Assembly: GCA_955652025.1 (NCBI GenBank)
Contig: CATPAO010000249.1
Coordinates: 1-9,629 of the forward strand
DNA from: Casimicrobiaceae bacterium
Lineage (GTDB): Bacteria; Pseudomonadota; Gammaproteobacteria; Burkholderiales; Casimicrobiaceae
DNA length: 9,629 nt
Direction of reading: 5' to 3'
In this document: positions 5,780-9,629 of the stretch, one piece after another
How the letters are laid out: each line of letters starts with the position of its first letter
How positions within the stretch are numbered: position 1 is the stretch's first letter
The notes under the pieces: generated by a model
What the model was told of the DNA's origin: nothing
Databases searched by the model: none
What the model saw: only the letters and a program-made list of their open reading frames with translations
Made by a program: the position numbers and the translations under genes

Positions 5780-7234
5780 ATGCTCGATCCCTCCGTTCAT
5801 GCCGCCTTCGCGGCGATCCTCCCGCCGTCGGCGCTGCTCACCGCGTCCGAGGACACAAAGCCGTACGAGTGCGATGGCTTGATGCTGTACAAAGAGCAGC
5901 CGGCGGCCGTGCTGTTGCCCGAGAACGAAACGCAAGTAGTTGCGATTCTGCGCCGCTGCCACGACGCCGGCGTCGCGGTCGTTGCGCGCGGCGCGGGAAC
6001 GAGCCTTTCCGGCGGCGCTTTGCCGAGCGCGGGCGGCGTCGTCTTGTCGCTCGCCAAGTTCAACCGGATCATCGCAGTCGATCCGGAGACGCGAACGGCC
6101 GTCGTGCAACCGGGCGTGCGCAATCTCGCCATTTCGGAAGCCGCCGCCCCGTACGGACTCTACTACGCGCCCGATCCGTCGTCGCAGATCGCATGCTCGA
6201 TCGGCGGCAACGTGGCCGAAAACGCCGGCGGCGTCCACTGCCTCAAATACGGCCTGACCGTCCACAACATCCGGCGCGTGCGCGGCGTGCTGATCAACGG
6301 CGACATCGTCGAATTCGGCGGCGACGCGCTCGATACGGCGGGCTACGATCTGCTCGCACTCGTGACGGGCAGCGAAGGACTCCTCGCGGTGACGACCGAA
6401 ATCACGGTCAAGCTGTTGCCCAAACCGCAGTTCGCGCAAGTGGCGCTGGCAGCGTTCTCCGACGTCGAGCACGCGGGCGCAGCGGTGGCCGCGATCATCG
6501 CCGCGGGGATGGTGCCGGCGGGGCTCGAAATGATGGATCAGGCGGCGACGCGCGCCGTCGAGGCGTTCGTGCATGCCGGCTATCCCGAGGAAGCCGCGGC
6601 GGTGCTGCTGGTGGAGACCGACGGCACGCCGGAGGAAGTCGCTGCGGAGATGGCCGAGATCAAACAGGTGCTCGCGGGGGCGGGGGCGACGGAGATACGC
6701 GTCTCGAGAGACGAGCGCGAGCGCCTCCTTTACTGGTCGGGGCGCAAGGCTGCGTTTCCTGCGGTGGGGCGCATTTCCCCCGATTACTACTGCATCGACG
6801 GCACGATCCCGCGTGCCGCGCTCGCGCGGGTGTTGAAGCAGATAGCAGCGTGGTCGGTCGAATTCGGCCTGGCGTGCGCGAACGTATTCCACGCCGGCGA
6901 CGGCAACCTGCATCCGCTGATCCTGTTCGATGCCAACAAGGCGGGCGACAAGGAACGCACGATCGAATTCGGCGATCGCATACTGGACCTGTGCATCGAG
7001 GTCGGCGGCACGATCACCGGTGAGCACGGGGTCGGCATCGAGAAGCTCTCAGGAATGTGCTCGCAATTCGCCCCGGCCGAGCTGACGCGCTTTCTCGGCA
7101 TCAAGGCCGCGTTCGATCCGGACGGACTGCTCAATCCGGGGAAGGGCGTTCCCACGCTCGCCCGTTGCGCGGAGTTCGGCCGCGTGCACGTCCACGCCGG
7201 CCAATTGCGCCACCCGGATTTGCCGCGCTTCTGA
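5780..7234 (+). CDS. glcD: Glycolate oxidase FAD-linked subunit GlcD
   Basis: GlcD is a catalytic flavin subunit of the membrane-associated glycolate oxidase GlcDEF, which turns glycolate into glyoxylate and feeds electrons to the respiratory chain. The 484 residues are close to the E. coli length. The FAD-binding (PCMH/FAD_binding_4) domain covers about 35-215, with ARGAGTSLSGGALP (69-82), PDPSSQIACSIGGNVAENAGG (131-151, broken here as two motifs) and GSEGLLAVTTEITVKLLPKP (197-216). The C-terminal FAD-oxidase domain has IDGTIPRAAL (339-348), HAGDGNLHP (371-379), GEHGVG (414-419) and LNPGKG (451-456). The GlcD-like DGTIPR and the PTLARCAEFG tail separate it from D-lactate dehydrogenases. ATG at 5780 is preferred to the in-frame TTG at 5768; neither has a strong ribosome site. 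It leads an operon with short gaps to the next three genes. Close relatives can also oxidise D-lactate or other 2-hydroxyacids. Confidence 0.92.
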   Translation: MLDPSVHAAFAAILPPSALLTASEDTKPYECDGLMLYKEQPAAVLLPENETQVVAILRRCHDAGVAVVARGAGTSLSGGALPSAGGVVLSLAKFNRIIAVDPETRTAVVQPGVRNLAISEAAAPYGLYYAPDPSSQIACSIGGNVAENAGGVHCLKYGLTVHNIRRVRGVLINGDIVEFGGDALDTAGYDLLALVTGSEGLLAVTTEITVKLLPKPQFAQVALAAFSDVEHAGAAVAAIIAAGMVPAGLEMMDQAATRAVEAFVHAGYPEEAAAVLLVETDGTPEEVAAEMAEIKQVLAGAGATEIRVSRDERERLLYWSGRKAAFPAVGRISPDYYCIDGTIPRAALARVLKQIAAWSVEFGLACANVFHAGDGNLHPLILFDANKAGDKERTIEFGDRILDLCIEVGGTITGEHGVGIEKLSGMCSQFAPAELTRFLGIKAAFDPDGLLNPGKGVPTLARCAEFGRVHVHAGQLRHPDLPRF

Positions 7235-7244
7235 AGGACAACCG

Positions 7245-8648
7245 ATGAACGACATGGCCGAACTCTTCGCGCGACCGGCACCCGAGGTCCTGAACGGCCT
7301 CGTGCAAACGCTGGCGCGCGACTACGGCGAACGTGCGGTCGTGGGTCGCGCGGTGCGCGAGCAGCATGGACATGGCGAAGGTCTCGCCGATTCCGGCGTT
7401 CCGGACGTCGTCGTGTTTCCGCAGTCGAACGAGGAGGTCGCGGCGATCGTTCGCCAGTGCAATGCCGCTCGGATACCCGTCATCGCATTCGGCGTGGGCA
7501 CGTCGCTCGAGGGTCACGTGGCGGCGCTCTACGGCGGCGTGTGCGTCGACTTCTCCCTGATGAATCGCGTGCTCCAGGTCAACGGCGACGACCTCGATTG
7601 TCGCGTCCAGGCGGGCGTGACGCGCGAGCAATTGAATGTCGAGCTCAAGGGCACCGGGCTCTTCTTCCCGATCGACCCCGGCGCCAATGCGACGATCGGC
7701 GGCATGACGTCGACGCGCGCCTCGGGGACGAACGCCGTTCGCTACGGGACGATGCGCGAAAACGTGCTGGGGCTCACTGTCGTCACCGCCGAGGGCAACA
7801 TTGTGCGCACCGGCGGCCGCGCGCGAAAATCGAGCGCCGGCTACGACTTGACGCGGCTCTACATCGGCTCGGAAGGCACGCTCGGCATCATCACCGAGGT
7901 GCAGCTTCGTCTGTACGGCATACCCGAGGCGATTTCCGCCGCCGTCTGCCAATTTCCCGACCTCAAGAATGCTGTCGACACAGTGATCGTGGCGATGCAA
8001 GTCGGCATACCGGTCGCGCGGATCGAGCTCCTGGACGACGTGCAGATGGATGCGTGCATCCGCTACTCCAAGCTCGAAGGCTTCGAGGTGAAGCCGACAC
8101 TGTTCTTCGAGTTCCACGGCACCGATGCCGCTGTGCGCGAGCAGGCGGAGATGATGCAATCGATCGCGGCCGACCATGGCGGCAGCGCGTTCGAGTGGGC
8201 GACCCGGCCCGAGGACCGGTCGCGACTGTGGAAGGCTCGGCACAACGCGTATTACGCCGCGTTGGCGCTCACGCCCGGCAAGCAGGCGTTTGCGACCGAC
8301 GCCTGCGTGCCGATTTCCCGACTGACCGAATGCGTGCTGGAAACGCGCGCCGACGTCGAGGCTTCCGGGTTGACCGCGCCGATCGTCGGCCACGTCGGCG
8401 ACGGCAACTTCCATTTGGTGCTGCTGTTCTGGCCGAACGAGCGCGAGAAAGCGGAAGCATTGGCGAAGAAAGTCAGCCTGCGCGCGATCGCGATGGGCGG
8501 CACGTGCACCGGCGAGCACGGCATCGGCGTGCACAAGCTCGACGCGCTCGTGGCCGAGCACGGCGACGCCGTCGAATTGATGAAGACCATCAAGCGTGCG
8601 CTCGACCCGCGCAATATTCTGAATCCCGGCAAGACGGTTCCCCTCTGA
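7245..8648 (+). CDS. FAD-binding oxidase, D-lactate dehydrogenase (cytochrome)-like
   Basis: This second flavin oxidase (467 residues) belongs to the same superfamily as GlcD but resembles the cytochrome-linked D-2-hydroxyacid dehydrogenases (yeast DLD1 / human LDHD type). The FAD domain is about 50-230, with PVIAFGVGTSLEGHV (78-92), PGANATIGGMTSTRASGTNAVRYG (145-168, in two motifs) and YIGSEGTLGIITEVQLRL (206-223). The C-terminal domain has ATDACVPISRL (350-360), GHVGDGNFH (382-390), a likely metal and substrate site, then GTCTGEHGIGVHKL (419-432) and LNPGKTVPL (459-467). It likely oxidises D-lactate or a related 2-hydroxyacid to the keto acid, passing electrons to a quinone or cytochrome c. 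AAGGA (7234-7238) lies 6 nt before the ATG; the gene is 10 bp after glcD. The exact substrate cannot be read from sequence. A role as an extra or alternative GlcD subunit is possible. Confidence 0.88.
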   Translation: MNDMAELFARPAPEVLNGLVQTLARDYGERAVVGRAVREQHGHGEGLADSGVPDVVVFPQSNEEVAAIVRQCNAARIPVIAFGVGTSLEGHVAALYGGVCVDFSLMNRVLQVNGDDLDCRVQAGVTREQLNVELKGTGLFFPIDPGANATIGGMTSTRASGTNAVRYGTMRENVLGLTVVTAEGNIVRTGGRARKSSAGYDLTRLYIGSEGTLGIITEVQLRLYGIPEAISAAVCQFPDLKNAVDTVIVAMQVGIPVARIELLDDVQMDACIRYSKLEGFEVKPTLFFEFHGTDAAVREQAEMMQSIAADHGGSAFEWATRPEDRSRLWKARHNAYYAALALTPGKQAFATDACVPISRLTECVLETRADVEASGLTAPIVGHVGDGNFHLVLLFWPNEREKAEALAKKVSLRAIAMGGTCTGEHGIGVHKLDALVAEHGDAVELMKTIKRALDPRNILNPGKTVPL

Positions 8649-8649
8649 C

Positions 8650-9333
8650 ATGTACACGCTCTACGTCGGCAACAAGAATTACTCGTCGTGGTCGCTCCGC
8701 GGTTGGCTCGTCACGAAATTGTCGGGTGCGCCGTTCCGCGAAGTGCCGGTGCAGCTCACCGGAACCGCGCCGAGCCCCGCGCATCGAACGTTCTCCCCGT
8801 CCGGCATGGTGCCGTGTCTGTACGACGGCGACGCGGTCGTCTGGGATACGCTCGCCATTGCCGAGTATCTGGCCGAACGACATCCGGGCATGTGGCCCGC
8901 CGACCCCGTCGCACGCGCCTTCGCGCGGTCGATCAGCGCCGAAATGCATTCCGGCTTCGGCGCGTTGCGCAACGACATGACGATGTGCATTCGCGAGCGC
9001 GTCGACGTGCGTCCGTGGTCGGAGGCGGTCAGAGGCAACATCGCGCGCATCGAGGAGCTGTGGAACGAGTCGCGCCGGAGATTCGGATCGGGGGGACCGT
9101 ATCTTTGCGGCCGATTTTCGATTGCCGACTGTTTTTATGCGCCGGTCGCTTTCCGCTTTCAGACGTACGGCGTGGCGCCGCAGGGCGAGGCCAAGGTGTA
9201 CCTGTCCGCGCTGCTCGCGCATCCGGTCGTGCGCGAATGGGAAGCGGCGGGACTTGCTGAAACGACCGTCATCCAGGCCGACGAGCCGCGCGTCGTCTAT
9301 CGCGACAAGCTTGCCGCTGCCGGCCGTTTGTAG
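8650..9333 (+). CDS. Glutathione S-transferase family protein
   Basis: This cytoplasmic protein of 227 residues has a thioredoxin-fold N-terminal domain (1-80) and an all-helical C-terminal domain (about 87-205). NKNYSSWSLRGWL (8-20) is typical of the YfcF-like bacterial group, where a Ser in the SSWS stretch is thought to activate glutathione. MVPCL (53-57) holds the cis-proline, and WDTLAIAEYL (65-74) carries the acidic-Thr pair that binds the gamma-glutamyl part. LCGRFSIADCFYAPV (152-166) is the conserved N-capping box of the helical domain. It starts 1 nt after the upstream stop and ends 5 bp before glcE, so it is fully inside the glc operon. Possible roles are removing reactive aldehydes such as glyoxylate derivatives or peroxides made by the oxidases, but this is inference. 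Confidence 0.9.
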   Translation: MYTLYVGNKNYSSWSLRGWLVTKLSGAPFREVPVQLTGTAPSPAHRTFSPSGMVPCLYDGDAVVWDTLAIAEYLAERHPGMWPADPVARAFARSISAEMHSGFGALRNDMTMCIRERVDVRPWSEAVRGNIARIEELWNESRRRFGSGGPYLCGRFSIADCFYAPVAFRFQTYGVAPQGEAKVYLSALLAHPVVREWEAAGLAETTVIQADEPRVVYRDKLAAAGRL

Positions 9334-9338
9334 GCCCG

Positions 9339-9629
9339 ATGGCGGACCCGGCACTCGCCGCACTGCAGGACACCGTGCGGGCCGCCGCCGGTGCGCGCCG
9401 ACCGTTGGCGATCCGCGGCGGCGGAACGAAGACGTTCTATGGCGAGACCGTGCAGGGCGACATTGTCGACACGACATCGCTTGCCGGCATCGTCGCCTAC
9501 GAGCCCACCGAGCTCGTCATCACGGCGCGCAGCGGCACGCCGCTCGCCGACGTCGAGGCGGCGATGGCGGCGCAGGGGCAGATGCTGGGTTTCGAGCCTC
9601 CCCATTTTGCGTCCGGCGGCACCCTGGGG
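9339..9629 (+). CDS. glcE: Glycolate oxidase FAD-binding subunit GlcE (3' end missing)
   Basis: GlcE is the second flavin-binding subunit of glycolate oxidase; it works with GlcD and the iron-sulfur subunit GlcF. The 97 visible codons match the start of the family: PLAIRGGGTKTFYG (22-35) is the FAD-binding opening, followed by VAYEPTELVITARSGTPLADVEAAMAAQGQ split across 52-81, and MLGFEPPHF (82-90), which is strongly typical of GlcE. The frame is open to the window edge; the usual protein is about 350-400 residues. ATG at 9339 follows the GST stop by 5 bp, with no clear ribosome site, so it is probably translated by coupling. An iron-sulfur glcF would be expected just past the window. Confidence 0.92.
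   Translation, partial: MADPALAALQDTVRAAAGARRPLAIRGGGTKTFYGETVQGDIVDTTSLAGIVAYEPTELVITARSGTPLADVEAAMAAQGQMLGFEPPHFASGGTLG

Noticed and set aside
5645..8657. Very long open frames on the minus strand opposite glcD and the second oxidase gene (460 and 508 codons)
   Set aside because: Their translations are rich in Arg, His and Ala with no family motifs, as expected from GC-rich codon bias opposite real genes. The plus-strand frames contain complete FAD-oxidase motifs.

Overview
The window is high-GC DNA with the tightly packed, high-GC coding style of a proteobacterium. The gene set (TRAP transporter, soluble periplasmic PQQ alcohol dehydrogenase with its own cytochrome c, glc-type glycolate oxidase) fits a beta-proteobacterium, perhaps Burkholderiales. 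That placement is an inference from gene content, not from a marker gene. There are ten protein genes, two of them cut by the window edges. No tRNA, rRNA, CRISPR array, transposase or phage gene was seen.

Region 1 (1-1859) holds TRAP transporter parts: the C-terminal two thirds of a DctM-type large permease on the plus strand, and a complete DctP-type solute-binding protein facing it on the minus strand. Region 2 (1860-2140) is a divergent control region with a perfect 12-bp palindrome and related TGCCG/CGGCA half-sites. Region 3 (2141-5126) is a periplasmic alcohol-oxidation module: a soluble PQQ dehydrogenase whose active site carries the Asp-Phe-Asp arrangement typical of lanthanide-using enzymes, a small c-type cytochrome, and a MoxJ/XoxJ-like binding protein overlapping the cytochrome gene. 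A strong hairpin with a T-run lies between the dehydrogenase and cytochrome genes. Region 4 (5140-5598) is a lone exported NTF2-like protein on the minus strand. Region 5 (5780-9629) is a 2-hydroxyacid oxidation operon: glcD, a second FAD oxidase resembling cytochrome-linked D-lactate dehydrogenase, a glutathione S-transferase, and the start of glcE.

Read together, the window suggests uptake and oxidation of small oxygenated carbon compounds. A TRAP system would import an organic acid, a PQQ enzyme would oxidise an alcohol or aldehyde in the periplasm and pass electrons to cytochrome c, and flavin enzymes would oxidise glycolate- or lactate-like acids at the membrane. The families are well known. 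The most interesting points are the lanthanide-type signature in a dehydrogenase that lacks the usual vicinal disulfide, the convergent split of the TRAP genes, the hairpin inside the PQQ module, and the repeated palindromic sites in the two divergent promoter regions.
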